The notes: generated from the letters alone by a model not told the origin. 64,000 bases of DNA from Microbulbifer halophilus (GCF_026183675.1 NZ_JAPIVK010000026.1:1-64000); one strand, 5' to 3'; positions 1 to 8,181 are shown, counted from the stretch's first letter. Program-made: numbers and translations.

Positions 1-1
1 C

Positions 2-79
2 GCGGCGCGCATGGGAGACAGCACGGCGCACGGTGGGAAGATTGTTGTGGGGTGCCCGACCGTTCTTATTGGGGGCTAA
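2..79 (+). CDS. PAAR-domain protein, 3' end only (T6SS spike tip)
   Basis: Only the last 25 codons are inside the window; the gene starts upstream of base 1. The readable peptide begins AARMGDSTAHGGKIVVG and ends PTVLIGG before TAA at 77-79. This is the standard C-terminal repeat of small PAAR proteins, which cap the VgrG spike of type Vi secretion systems and carry effectors. The stop codon is 3 nt upstream of the TTG start of the next gene, and the GGGGG of the last codons doubles as that gene's Shine-Dalgarno, so the two genes are translationally linked. The family call rests on the repeat pattern alone, but the pattern is very characteristic. Confidence 0.82.
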   Translation, partial: AARMGDSTAHGGKIVVGCPTVLIGG

Positions 80-82
80 AGT

Positions 83-568
83 TTGAAATTTGCCACCCTT
101 TCTATATTCGCTGTTTTTATTCTTACGGCAAATACAGGCTTCGCAATGTCACTTATAAAGACGAAAGAGGTTGACGCCATCCTATTCTCCGAGATGTCAG
201 GCGTTATCACGTATAACGGCAAACCTGCAGAGGGCGTAGTATTAAACCTCTCCGTAAGATGGAATGAAGATGAGAGCATCAAGAAAACTTTTAAAACCGG
301 TAAGAATGGTTACTTTCAAATACCACAAATTGAAAGAAAAATAACGACACACCCATTGGTACAATTATCCATAAGCCAGATAATAATTGCTCACTACAAC
401 GGAGAATCCTATAAATTATGGATCAGAGGAAAGCTTGATGCCAAAGAGCATTCAGAAACAGATGGCAAACCGGAGAACTTTCGCTGCGAACTAACCGATC
501 CATTAATTAGAGTCGAAGTCAATAATGGACAACTAGGAACACCCTGCAAATGGGAAAAATCTAAGTAA
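83..568 (+). CDS. DUF6795-type exported protein, copy 1 (putative T6SS immunity/accessory protein)
   Basis: A 161-residue protein from a TTG start placed 3 nt after the PAAR stop codon. Residues 1-21 (MKFATLSIFAVFILTANTGF) form a signal peptide, so it should be periplasmic. The rest is a small beta-sandwich-like domain with the pattern ILFSEMSGVITYNGKPAEG and a later GKNGYFQIP, which resembles carboxypeptidase-regulatory-like/DUF6795 proteins found beside PAAR and lipase genes. Two cysteines near the end could form a disulfide. It is followed by a diverged copy (629-1093) and then a lipase. A periplasmic protein beside a lipase effector is what an immunity protein would look like, but that role is inferred. 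An alternative start is the ATG of MSLIKTK, which would remove the signal peptide. Base composition is clearly AT-richer than the rest of the window. Confidence 0.7.
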   Translation: MKFATLSIFAVFILTANTGFAMSLIKTKEVDAILFSEMSGVITYNGKPAEGVVLNLSVRWNEDESIKKTFKTGKNGYFQIPQIERKITTHPLVQLSISQIIIAHYNGESYKLWIRGKLDAKEHSETDGKPENFRCELTDPLIRVEVNNGQLGTPCKWEKSK

Positions 569-578
569 GGAGCTGAAA

Positions 579-626
579 CATGGAAAGATTGTGGTCGAGC
601 GCCCGGCTACTCTAATAGGGAGATAA
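579..626 (+). pseudogene. Relic of the PAAR 3' end, duplicated with the DUF6795 gene
   Basis: Read in the frame starting at 579, this stretch gives HGKIVVERPATLIGR then TAA. It aligns to the true PAAR tail at 35-79 (GGKIVVGCPTVLIGG then TAA). Nothing upstream encodes the rest of a PAAR protein: base 568 is the end of DUF6795 copy 1. It is therefore the copied left edge of a tandem duplication. It has probably survived because its last codons (ATA GGG AGA) contain the Shine-Dalgarno for the TTG start at 629. Confidence 0.75.
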
Positions 627-628
627 AA

Positions 629-1093
629 TTGAACAAGTTATTCTTACTCATAACTCTATTATCAATAGCTATTTCTGGAAACTCTATGTCTATTTTTTCA
701 GCAAAAGAAACAATACTTTTCTCTCCAGTTGACGGTATTATCACATACAAAAACGAACCTGCAGGAAAAGCGATAGTTCACAGGCAGGTTAAGTACAATG
801 ACGAGGTCTATGAAGATAGTGCGGAGACAACGGATGATGGCCACTTTTCTTTCGAACCCATAGCAAAGAAAGAACGATATATCGTTCGGAACTCATTTGT
901 GGCACATCAAAAAATATTCGTTGAGTATGACGGAAATCAGTTTTTAATATGGGAAACAGCCAAACGAGAAGAGGAAAAAAACTCAGAACTTGAAGGGAAG
1001 AATCTCTCCTTCAAATGTGAGCTAACAGATGAAAATCGATTTGTTCATCTAATGCTTAACTCCATTGAAACAAAATGCACCTGGAGCGGATAA
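629..1093 (+). CDS. DUF6795-type exported protein, copy 2
   Basis: A 154-residue paralogue of the protein at 83-568. It also starts with TTG, 2 nt after the stop of the PAAR relic. It has a signal peptide (MNKLFLLITLLSIAISGNS) and the same motif order: TILFSPVDGIITYKNEPAG, then TTDDGHFSFEP, then a C-terminal FKCEL...TKCTW cysteine pair matching FRCEL...TPCKW in copy 1. By eye the two proteins are only about a third identical, so the duplication is old or the copies have diverged quickly, as immunity proteins often do. The lipase start lies 13 nt after its stop, with the lipase ribosome binding site in the gap, so the genes form one operon. Confidence 0.7.
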   Translation: MNKLFLLITLLSIAISGNSMSIFSAKETILFSPVDGIITYKNEPAGKAIVHRQVKYNDEVYEDSAETTDDGHFSFEPIAKKERYIVRNSFVAHQKIFVEYDGNQFLIWETAKREEEKNSELEGKNLSFKCELTDENRFVHLMLNSIETKCTWSG

Positions 1094-1106
1094 AGGAACT
1101 AAAAGA

Positions 1107-2279
1107 ATGAGTTTAATTTCAAACAAGGATGCTGCAAGCCTGGCAAGTGTTGTATACGAAATTGAGAACACATCCTTTGAAAAAAGGACTATCGATCGAT
1201 TTAAGACTAAATGGGATTTTTCAAACCATGGCGATGTAGTAAATGGTTCATCAGGGACTCTATGGGTTATCAAAAAGGAAACGGGATTTGGAGTAATCGC
1301 CCAAGGCAAGGGTGAATTCGAAAACGACCTATTGATATTATTAAGAGGTACCTCTAATGCTTTTGACTGGGCCACTGATGGAACGGTAGGCTTTTCCCCA
1401 TCCGAAACAGGAAGGTTTGTTCATACCGGATTCAATAAATGCTTTGGCTCTATGTTACCAGAGTTAAAGGAGCATCTTTCTAAAATCAAAGGTTCCGTGC
1501 GGACCATCCATTGTATAGGACATAGTCTGGGAGGAGCTCTAGCCACCTTAACCGTAGAGTGGCTAAAGAAATCCAACTTCGTAAGTGCAAGTAAAATAAA
1601 ATTGTATACCTTTGGTAGCCCGAGGGTTGGGGCGCACAGCTTTGCGAAGTTGGTGACACAAGATCTATCGCAGGGTAAAGATATATACCGCGTTTACCAT
1701 AAATCCGATGTGGTTCCTATGGTACCAATGTGGCCTTTCTATCATATTCCGGAGAAGAGTGGAGCCTTTTGCCTTGATAATTATGTAAACCCAGGAGACA
1801 TGATCTCTTTCGCCGACCACAAGATGGAGAATTACGTTAAAAGTATTAGTAAAATATCCTCCTGGAAAACCATGCCACAACTAGAGCCTGAAGTTTCAGA
1901 GTCTGCTATCGAAAGGTGGCTATCATCAGACGGCCCTATAAGTTTCACATTTAACACAATGAATATGATACATAGAGCCATTGCATATGTAATATCAAAA
2001 GTTTTAAAGCTGACTGGTATTAGCGTGCAGTTCGGCATTGCGTCTGGGGTTACACTCCTTGACCTTTTGGCTTATGTACTTAAAAAAGGAATCGACTTTT
2101 CAAAGAGCTTATCAGGCTGGATATACAAACTTATTGTAAGAATAATGTCTGCACTAGGCATGAAAATAAAGAAAGATATTCAGCTTACAACGCAGTTTAT
2201 AAGATATATTTTTACAACTCTAAAAAATAAAGTTGACCGCCTGGTCCAAGCTGCACTGCATGGAATTTTTGATCACTAA
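1107..2279 (+). CDS. Class 3 lipase family protein, putative T6SS phospholipase effector
   Basis: A 390-residue alpha/beta hydrolase. I start it at the ATG of MSLISNKDAAS because AAAGGAAC lies 9 nt upstream; an earlier in-frame ATG at 1065 lies inside the preceding gene and has no such site. The fungal-lipase-like (Lipase_3) core shows the nucleophile elbow GHSLGGA with Ser140, then Asp201 in HKSDVVPMVP and His238 in FADHKMENY, a complete catalytic triad. The C-terminal third (about 280-390) has several hydrophobic or amphipathic helices that could insert into membrane. There is no signal peptide, which suits T6SS delivery with the upstream PAAR protein. The phospholipase effector role is inferred from context; lipase family membership is secure. 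Confidence 0.8.
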   Translation: MSLISNKDAASLASVVYEIENTSFEKRTIDRFKTKWDFSNHGDVVNGSSGTLWVIKKETGFGVIAQGKGEFENDLLILLRGTSNAFDWATDGTVGFSPSETGRFVHTGFNKCFGSMLPELKEHLSKIKGSVRTIHCIGHSLGGALATLTVEWLKKSNFVSASKIKLYTFGSPRVGAHSFAKLVTQDLSQGKDIYRVYHKSDVVPMVPMWPFYHIPEKSGAFCLDNYVNPGDMISFADHKMENYVKSISKISSWKTMPQLEPEVSESAIERWLSSDGPISFTFNTMNMIHRAIAYVISKVLKLTGISVQFGIASGVTLLDLLAYVLKKGIDFSKSLSGWIYKLIVRIMSALGMKIKKDIQLTTQFIRYIFTTLKNKVDRLVQAALHGIFDH

Positions 2280-2299
2280 ATTGCAATCACTCTGAGATT

Positions 2300-2331
2300 G
2301 ATGGGCAAGTCGCTACGCCCCTTTGCCCATC
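2300..2331 (+). repeat. REP-like hairpin at the edge of the AT-rich island
   Basis: The inverted repeat GATGGGCAA...TTGCCCATC has a 9-bp stem around a 14-nt loop and is followed by CTAC. There is no T-tract, so it is a poor intrinsic terminator. It resembles dispersed GATGGGCA repeats common in proteobacterial intergenic regions. It sits 20 nt after the lipase stop, where composition changes from AT-rich to GC-rich. The remaining bases to 2502 contain the upstream region of the next gene and no convincing gene. Confidence 0.5.
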
Positions 2332-2502
2332 CTACAAAACTATTGGCAGACATTGGCATCCAGTGGGGTGATGATCACCATCTAGCCGCGCCTTGCGCGG
2401 TCGCCCATCATGAGTCCGACACGACTCAACCGTTCTTTTTCTCCTTTTGTAAAGCCTGCTACAGTCAGTGCATAACAATAAATAGCAATTGAAGAGGACA
2501 GA

Positions 2503-4284
2503 ATGAAACCCAAGCTGGACGACGCAAAAATACTCTCGCCGCGGCGCAATACCAGCTCCGCGTCGGACATCGAGGCGCTGGCGCGGGAGCAGCTCGAGCA
2601 TTTCCATATCGCGCCAGACAGCGAGCACGGCCGCCTGCTGCTGGACACAGCCGGGCTGCTGTACCGCGCCCAGGGCAATATCGGCCAGTTGTGGGCGCAG
2701 AGTGCGGCGCTGCTGCCGCAGATGGATCGGGCCGATCGTGTCGCCTATTTCAACGCGAAGCGCTTCATAAGTTTCCAGTTGGCGAAGCTGCTGCACAATC
2801 TGCAGGACCCGCTGCGCGCCAGTTTTCAGAGCCTGCAGGGGGAGGATTTCAACAGCGCCACCCGCGGCGGCTACCCGCTGTTCGACAATATCCCGGCGAT
2901 CTTTTCCGCCACGCCGGTGATCGCGCGTACCGCCACCTATATCTACGCCTGCACCGAGTGGATCGACGACGCCTTCCGCGGCCGCGAGTTGAGCCACGAT
3001 ATCTACTCGCGGCTGATGAACCCTACCTCCATCTCGCTGGCCAATGCCATGGTGGCGCTGGAGTGCGGCGCCAATGCCGGCGATTATATGGCCTGGAATT
3101 TCAATTCCGGCATGGCGGCCATCGACGCGCTGCTGGCCAACCAGTTGCGCCGCGGCGATATCCTGATCGTGTCGCGCAATGTCTACGGCGGTGTGCACCA
3201 GTTGCTCGCGGATTTCTACGCCCGCGGGGATCGCCTGGCGATTGAACTGGTGTGGTTCGACGGCACCGGCGGAGAGGAATTCGAGCAGCTATTGCAACGC
3301 ACGCGATCGGACGGCGCGCAGGCCCTGGCGGACGGCGCGCAGATCCACGTCTATATCGAGTCTCCCTGCAATCCCCACGGCATTGTGCTGGATGTCCCCG
3401 CCATCTGCTCCATTGCCCATGCACAGGGCCTGCGCGTCACCCTTGACTCCACCCTGGCCACCCCCTATCTGCAGCGGCCGCTGCTGCGGGAAGACCCCGC
3501 CGAGCGGCCGGACTTTGTGGTGCATTCCTATACCAAGGATATCGGCGGCATCGGCGGCGCCACCGCCGGCGTGGTAATCGGCGAGAACCACCGTATGTTC
3601 ATTCCCAAGGGCGACAGCGCCGGCGGGCTGGAATGGCACCAGTGTCTGTTCTGGGATGTGTACTACATCAAGGGCGGTTTCCTGGATGCGGACAAGGCCT
3701 GGGAGGTACACGCGGGCATGCGCACCCTGGAGATGCGCATGCTGAGCAAGTGCATCAACACCCTGTGCCTGAGCCATTTCTTTGCCAGCCACCCGCAGAT
3801 CCGTGTCAACAGCCACGCGCTGGCGGAACACGACAACAGCGCCCTGCGGGAAAAGCTGCTGCGTTACGGCCTGCCGGTGCCACTGTTCAGTATCGATATG
3901 GAGGCGGCGGAGCTGCCCCTCGAGGCGTTCAAGCGCTTTTTCGATGCACTGGAACCGGCCTTCGGGCAGATGGTAAGCCTGGGGCAGACCAACACCATGG
4001 TGCTCTGCCCGGCGCTCACCTCCCACTCGGAGCTGTCGCCGGAGGCGCAGCGGGCAGCGGATATCCACCCCTCCACCATCCGTATTTCCGTGGGAGACGA
4101 GAATATGGCGCAGCTGGCGGCGCATGTGTTGTGTTGCACGCAATTGCACCTGGATCCGGCCTGCCCCGGATTCAGCGACGGATTTATGGCCGCCAATGAG
4201 ATTGATGACATGTTTGCGCGGTTTTACCGGGAAGTCCACGAGAAGGTGGCGGAGGGGTTTCCGCGGGTGGTGGATTATCTTTGA
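2503..4284 (+). CDS. PLP-dependent trans-sulfuration-type enzyme, long form (Cys/Met metabolism family)
   Basis: A 593-residue protein, far longer than the usual roughly 400 residues of cystathionine gamma-synthase or methionine gamma-lyase. The family core runs from about residue 130. YSRLMNPTSISLANAMVALE matches the active-site loop and substrate-tyrosine region, and the cofactor lysine is Lys345 in HSYTKDIGG. The first 120 residues are an extra helical segment (LYRAQGNIGQLWAQSAALLP) with no motif I recognise. The gene stands alone, with repeats on both sides. It probably does an elimination or replacement reaction on a sulfur amino acid, but the substrate cannot be read from the sequence. 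GAGGA lies just upstream of the ATG. Confidence 0.85.
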   Translation: MKPKLDDAKILSPRRNTSSASDIEALAREQLEHFHIAPDSEHGRLLLDTAGLLYRAQGNIGQLWAQSAALLPQMDRADRVAYFNAKRFISFQLAKLLHNLQDPLRASFQSLQGEDFNSATRGGYPLFDNIPAIFSATPVIARTATYIYACTEWIDDAFRGRELSHDIYSRLMNPTSISLANAMVALECGANAGDYMAWNFNSGMAAIDALLANQLRRGDILIVSRNVYGGVHQLLADFYARGDRLAIELVWFDGTGGEEFEQLLQRTRSDGAQALADGAQIHVYIESPCNPHGIVLDVPAICSIAHAQGLRVTLDSTLATPYLQRPLLREDPAERPDFVVHSYTKDIGGIGGATAGVVIGENHRMFIPKGDSAGGLEWHQCLFWDVYYIKGGFLDADKAWEVHAGMRTLEMRMLSKCINTLCLSHFFASHPQIRVNSHALAEHDNSALREKLLRYGLPVPLFSIDMEAAELPLEAFKRFFDALEPAFGQMVSLGQTNTMVLCPALTSHSELSPEAQRAADIHPSTIRISVGDENMAQLAAHVLCCTQLHLDPACPGFSDGFMAANEIDDMFARFYREVHEKVAEGFPRVVDYL

Positions 4285-4613
4285 TTCCGACTTGGGGGCA
4301 TCTCCAGGCGCCCTCTCCCCCGGCCCCTCTCCCGGTGGGAGAGGGGAGCTCAGTCGGAGGCATTCGGGTTTGAATTTACCCACCGGGTTTCGCTGAGGCT
4401 CGCACCAGTCCCCTCTCCCTCCGGGAGAGGGTTAGGGGGAGGGCTGGTTGGGAGGCTCCATAAGTTGAAGTGGCCACTCCAACCACCCTCTCCCCCGGCC
4501 CCTCTCCCGGCGGGAGAGGGGAGCTACGCTTTCAGGATCCGGGCTGACGCTTGTTGCACTATCCTATATCCCGTAATATCAACCGTCTTCTGCCCATAAT
4601 TTAATCAAACAGG
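4285..4613. repeat. Intergenic region with three GGGAGAGG palindromic repeats
   Basis: Three copies of the dispersed palindrome lie here: 4311-4350, 4410-4443 and 4486-4525. The first and third share the core CCCCCGGCCCCTCTCCCGG followed by its complement GGGAGAGGGGAGCT. The middle copy is the variant form, CCCTCTCCCTCCGGGAGAGG followed by GTTAGG. Each can fold into a strong stem. I see no gene here. The last 85 bases presumably hold the promoter of the protease gene. Confidence 0.75.
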
Positions 4614-5915
4614 ATGTCGACAATTTCCATGCGCCTACTGGCCCTGCTGTTGTGTTGTTTTTCCGGAATGGCGTTTTCGCAGAGCTATGAACAGCTCTAC
4701 AGCGACTACCGCGGCAGTCTCTACCAGGTCCGGGTAATCGAGAAATCCTCCAATTCCAAGGCCGGGCTGGGTTCCGGCTTTCAGATCTCCGAAGACGGCC
4801 TGATCGCCACCAACTATCACGTGGTGGCCGGGGCGGTGAGCGATCCGGAAAAGTACCAGCTGGAGTACCTGTCGGTGGACGGCGACAGGGGCACACTCGA
4901 GCTGCTGAATATCGATGTGATCAACGACCTGGCGATACTGCGCCAGGAAACGCCCGGCCCGCAGTTCATGCAGCTGGCCGGGAGCACCCCCAGGAAGGGC
5001 GAGACCATCGCCGCCATGGGCAACCCGCTGGACCTGGGCATGACGCTGATTCCCGGTACCTACAACGGCATCGCCAGCGGCAGCTTCTACGACCGCATCC
5101 ACTTCTCCGGCTCCATCAACCCCGGCATGAGCGGCGGCCCCACGGTGAATACCGACGGCGAGGTGGTGGGTATCAATGTGGCCACCGCCGGCAACCAGGT
5201 GAGCTTTCTGGTGCCGGTGGAAAAACTGTCGAAACTGTATCGGCATCTCCGCGAACACGGCAATCACACCGACCTCAAGGCAATGACCCACCGGCAACTG
5301 CTGGCCAACCAGAAGGCCATCATCGACACCATCCTCGATGCCGAATGGAAGACCCGCGCCCTGGGCGAGGCCAGGGTGGTGGGCGAAATCGTGCCGTCGA
5401 TCCAGTGCTGGGGCAACACCCACGACGACGAAGACAGCGCGATCACACGTATCGACAAGGGTTGCACCGGCCAGGATGTGGTCTACCTGGAAGACGATTT
5501 CAACACCGGTCGTGTGGAGTACGAGTTCTTCTGGCTCGAGTCGAAGGACCTGCAGCCGTCGCGTTTCTACAGCGCTTACAAGCAGCAGATGAGCAGCTTT
5601 TATCCCGGCAATACCGCCGGCGAAGACGACGTCACCAATTTCCGTTGCCGCCAGAAATTCACCTCCCAGGAGCTCGGCGAGGCGCCGCCGGAATCCGACC
5701 CGGAACGGGAAGACGCGGAGCCGGTCATCGCCCGTACCAGTTACTGCGTGCGCCGCTACAAGGATTTCCCGGACCTCTACGACATTTTCTACCTGAGCCT
5801 GAGCGTGAATGAGAAGGACCGCGCCCTGGTGAGCCACTTTACCCTGTCCGGGTTCACCCGCGAGTCCGCTGCTGCCTTTACCGAGAAGTTCACAAGCGAG
5901 ATCCAATGGCACTGA
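4614..5915 (+). CDS. Exported HtrA-like trypsin-fold serine protease without a PDZ domain
   Basis: A 433-residue protein with a signal peptide (MRLLALLLCCFSGMAFS if started at the second ATG, 4629; the first ATG is 4614). The S1C protease fold occupies about residues 25-215 and has a full triad: His69 in NYHVVAG, Asp105 in INDLAIL and Ser173 in NPGMSGGP. HtrA/Deg proteins normally follow this with PDZ domains. Here residues 220-433 form a different cysteine-containing domain that I do not recognise. The last 10 bases overlap the start of the FHA membrane protein, so the two are translated together. It probably acts in the periplasm. Its substrate is unknown. Confidence 0.85.
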   Translation: MSTISMRLLALLLCCFSGMAFSQSYEQLYSDYRGSLYQVRVIEKSSNSKAGLGSGFQISEDGLIATNYHVVAGAVSDPEKYQLEYLSVDGDRGTLELLNIDVINDLAILRQETPGPQFMQLAGSTPRKGETIAAMGNPLDLGMTLIPGTYNGIASGSFYDRIHFSGSINPGMSGGPTVNTDGEVVGINVATAGNQVSFLVPVEKLSKLYRHLREHGNHTDLKAMTHRQLLANQKAIIDTILDAEWKTRALGEARVVGEIVPSIQCWGNTHDDEDSAITRIDKGCTGQDVVYLEDDFNTGRVEYEFFWLESKDLQPSRFYSAYKQQMSSFYPGNTAGEDDVTNFRCRQKFTSQELGEAPPESDPEREDAEPVIARTSYCVRRYKDFPDLYDIFYLSLSVNEKDRALVSHFTLSGFTRESAAAFTEKFTSEIQWH

Positions 5916-6982
5916 TTATCGAAGAGCTGAACCGCGCCCAGCGGGTTCAGGCCCGCTATCGTATGGAGGAAGACCGACTCACCCTGGGCCGCGGCTACCA
6001 CAACGACGTCATTGTCGACGACCCGCACGCGGATCCGGCACACGCCGAGATCCGCCGCGGCGAAGACGGCTGCTATTACCTGCGCGACCTGGACACGGTC
6101 AACGGCACGCAGCTGGTCCGCAACAGCCGCGACAAGTCCGTCAGGGCCACCAGTATCGACGAGCGGATGATCGAATCCGGCGACGAAATACAACTGGGCA
6201 AGACCCATTTCCGCATGACCGACAGCGATGCCGCCGCGGTGCCGACGGTGCCACTGCACTCGGTGGAAAACCTGTTCGGGCGGCTGTCGCACCCGGTGCC
6301 GGCCATCGGCCTGCTACTGGCGGTGGCGGGCAGCTTTGTGCTGGTCAGCTATTTCGGCAGCACCGGCGAGTACCGCTGGGGCACCGCCCTCAACCTGGTG
6401 GCCGGCACGTCGGTGGGCCTGCTGCTCTACGCCGCCGCCTGGGCGTTTATCGGCCGCGTGGTGCGCCACGAAATGCATTTCTTCACCCACCTGGCGATCG
6501 CCTCGCTGGCGGCGCTGACCTACCTGGGCTGGGAGCGTATCAGCGGCCTGCTGGGCTTCAATTACGCCATGGACCAGGCGATACCGCTGATCAACTTCGC
6601 CGTGCTGGCCGTGATCCTGCCGGCGATGCTCTGGTGCGCCTGCTACCTCGCCACAAACATCGGCCCGCGCTGGCGCTGGGGCGTGGCGCTGGCGCTGCCG
6701 CTCGCCTTCCTGGGGCTGGAACTGGTTAGCCTGGTGGGCAGCATCCGCGACTTCAACGGCGTACCGCAGATTTCCACCGAACTCAAACACGACAACCTGA
6801 TGTGGCGCAGGCCGGTGCCGATGGAGGAGTTCCTCGCCGGTTCGCCGGAACTGTTCGATATCCCGATCGAAAAAGAAGAAGGCGAAGGGGATGTCGCCGC
6901 AGAGGCAGAAAATGCGCCGGACGAGGAGGACGGCGACGGCCCCCAGAGCCCGGCCACCGACAGCGAGGAGACCGCATCGTGA
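5906..6982 (+). CDS. FHA-domain membrane protein
   Basis: A 358-residue protein. Residues 20-105 are an FHA phosphothreonine-binding domain with the core residues in order: TLGRGYHNDV, then HAEIRR, then DTVNGTQLV. About five hydrophobic segments follow, at roughly 134-152, 160-184, 190-207, 225-250 and 256-276. The C-terminal tail is long and very acidic (EKEEGEGDVAAEAE and on). With the FHA domain in the cytoplasm, five spans would put the tail in the periplasm, on the side of the protease encoded just upstream. The start codon overlaps the protease gene by 10 bp, and the stop overlaps the hisC start by 4 bp. No kinase or phosphatase gene is nearby, so its phospho-partner is unknown. Confidence 0.85.
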   Translation: MALIIEELNRAQRVQARYRMEEDRLTLGRGYHNDVIVDDPHADPAHAEIRRGEDGCYYLRDLDTVNGTQLVRNSRDKSVRATSIDERMIESGDEIQLGKTHFRMTDSDAAAVPTVPLHSVENLFGRLSHPVPAIGLLLAVAGSFVLVSYFGSTGEYRWGTALNLVAGTSVGLLLYAAAWAFIGRVVRHEMHFFTHLAIASLAALTYLGWERISGLLGFNYAMDQAIPLINFAVLAVILPAMLWCACYLATNIGPRWRWGVALALPLAFLGLELVSLVGSIRDFNGVPQISTELKHDNLMWRRPVPMEEFLAGSPELFDIPIEKEEGEGDVAAEAENAPDEEDGDGPQSPATDSEETAS

Positions 6983-8079
6983 GCAATCCATTCTGGAGCC
7001 CGGCACTGGCCGGGCTCGAGCCCTATGTGCCCGGGGAGCAGCCCCGCGGCCGCAAGCTGATCAAACTGAACACCAACGAGAACCCCTACCCGCCGTCGCC
7101 GCGGATCCGGGAAGCGCTGGCCGACCCGGCGCTGGTGCAGGCGCTGCGCCGCTACCCGGATCCGGAATCGGCGGACCTGTGCGCCGCCATCGCCACACAG
7201 TACGGCGTGGAGAGCGACCAGGTGTTTGTCGGCAACGGCTCCGACGAGGTGCTGGCCCACAGTTTCTACAGTTTCTTCCGCCACGACGAACCGCTGCTGT
7301 TCCCGGATATCACCTACAGCTTCTACCCGGTCTACTGCCAGCTCTACGGCATCGACTACCGCACGCCGGCACTGCGGGACGACTTCAGTATCGCCGTGGA
7401 GGACTACGCCGGCCCCGCCGCCGGCGCCATACTGCCGAACCCCAACGCCCCCAGTGGCCGCTGCCTGTCCCTGGACGAGATCGAGAAACTGCTGCAACTG
7501 CAGCCCGAGCGGGTGGTGGCCATCGACGAGGCCTACATCGCCTTTTCCGGGGAGCGCGGCGGCGACAGCGCGATTTCCCTGATCGATCGCTACCCCAACC
7601 TGCTGGTGATCCAGACCCTGTCCAAGTCCCACGCACTGGCGGGCCTGCGCCTCGGTTTTGCGCTGGGGCAGAAACACCTGATCGAGGGCCTGAACCGCAC
7701 CAAGAATTCCTTCAACTCCTACCCCATCGACAGCGTCGCCCAGCGCCTGGCCGTCGCCGCCATCGGCGACGGCGGCCACCTGGCCGAAAGCTGCAACAGG
7801 GTGGTTGCCACCCGCGAGCGGGTGGCCGCCGCACTGGCGGAACTGGATTTCGAGGTGGTGCCGTCCCGGGCCAATTTCCTGCTCGCCAGCCCCGGAACCA
7901 TGGATGCGGAAGCGCTCTACCTGGCGCTGCGAGAACGGGATATCCTGGTGCGCCATTTCAACAAACCGCGACTGGCCGGCTACCTGCGTATTTCCATCGG
8001 CACCGACGAAGAAATGGACCAGTTGTTGGCCGCCGTGCGGGAGATCCAAACAGCGCAGGGCACTTCACAGACGCGCTGA
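6979..8079 (+). CDS. hisC: Histidinol-phosphate aminotransferase
   Basis: A 366-residue fold-type I PLP aminotransferase that makes L-histidinol phosphate from imidazole-acetol phosphate and glutamate. I start it at the GTG at 6979, which overlaps the FHA stop codon (GTGA) and gives a normal-length protein beginning MSNPFWSPAL; longer in-frame starts would run through the FHA gene. Family motifs are LNTNENPYPPSP at the substrate end, VGNGSDEV for phosphate binding, PNPNAPSG, and the Schiff-base lysine Lys216 in LSKSHALAGLRLG. It is not next to other his genes, which is common for second HisC copies; related amino acids such as phenylalanine or tyrosine are possible alternative substrates. Confidence 0.9.
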   Translation: MSNPFWSPALAGLEPYVPGEQPRGRKLIKLNTNENPYPPSPRIREALADPALVQALRRYPDPESADLCAAIATQYGVESDQVFVGNGSDEVLAHSFYSFFRHDEPLLFPDITYSFYPVYCQLYGIDYRTPALRDDFSIAVEDYAGPAAGAILPNPNAPSGRCLSLDEIEKLLQLQPERVVAIDEAYIAFSGERGGDSAISLIDRYPNLLVIQTLSKSHALAGLRLGFALGQKHLIEGLNRTKNSFNSYPIDSVAQRLAVAAIGDGGHLAESCNRVVATRERVAAALAELDFEVVPSRANFLLASPGTMDAEALYLALRERDILVRHFNKPRLAGYLRISIGTDEEMDQLLAAVREIQTAQGTSQTR

Positions 8080-8089
8080 AGTCAGATTC

Positions 8090-8095
8090 TATAAT
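8090..8095 (+). promoter_or_regulatory. Possible -10 box upstream of mepA
   Basis: A perfect TATAAT lies just after the hisC stop and is followed by a 230-base leader to mepA. No good -35 box sits 17 bases upstream (TTCACA is at 20), so this is a weak promoter call. Confidence 0.3.
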
Positions 8096-8181
8096 GGTTA
8101 CCGCTGGCCTGGTCGGTGCGCACGGCGCACCCTACGCCACCCGAGAATGTCTCGAGACGCAGCACATCCCCTAAAAGCAAA

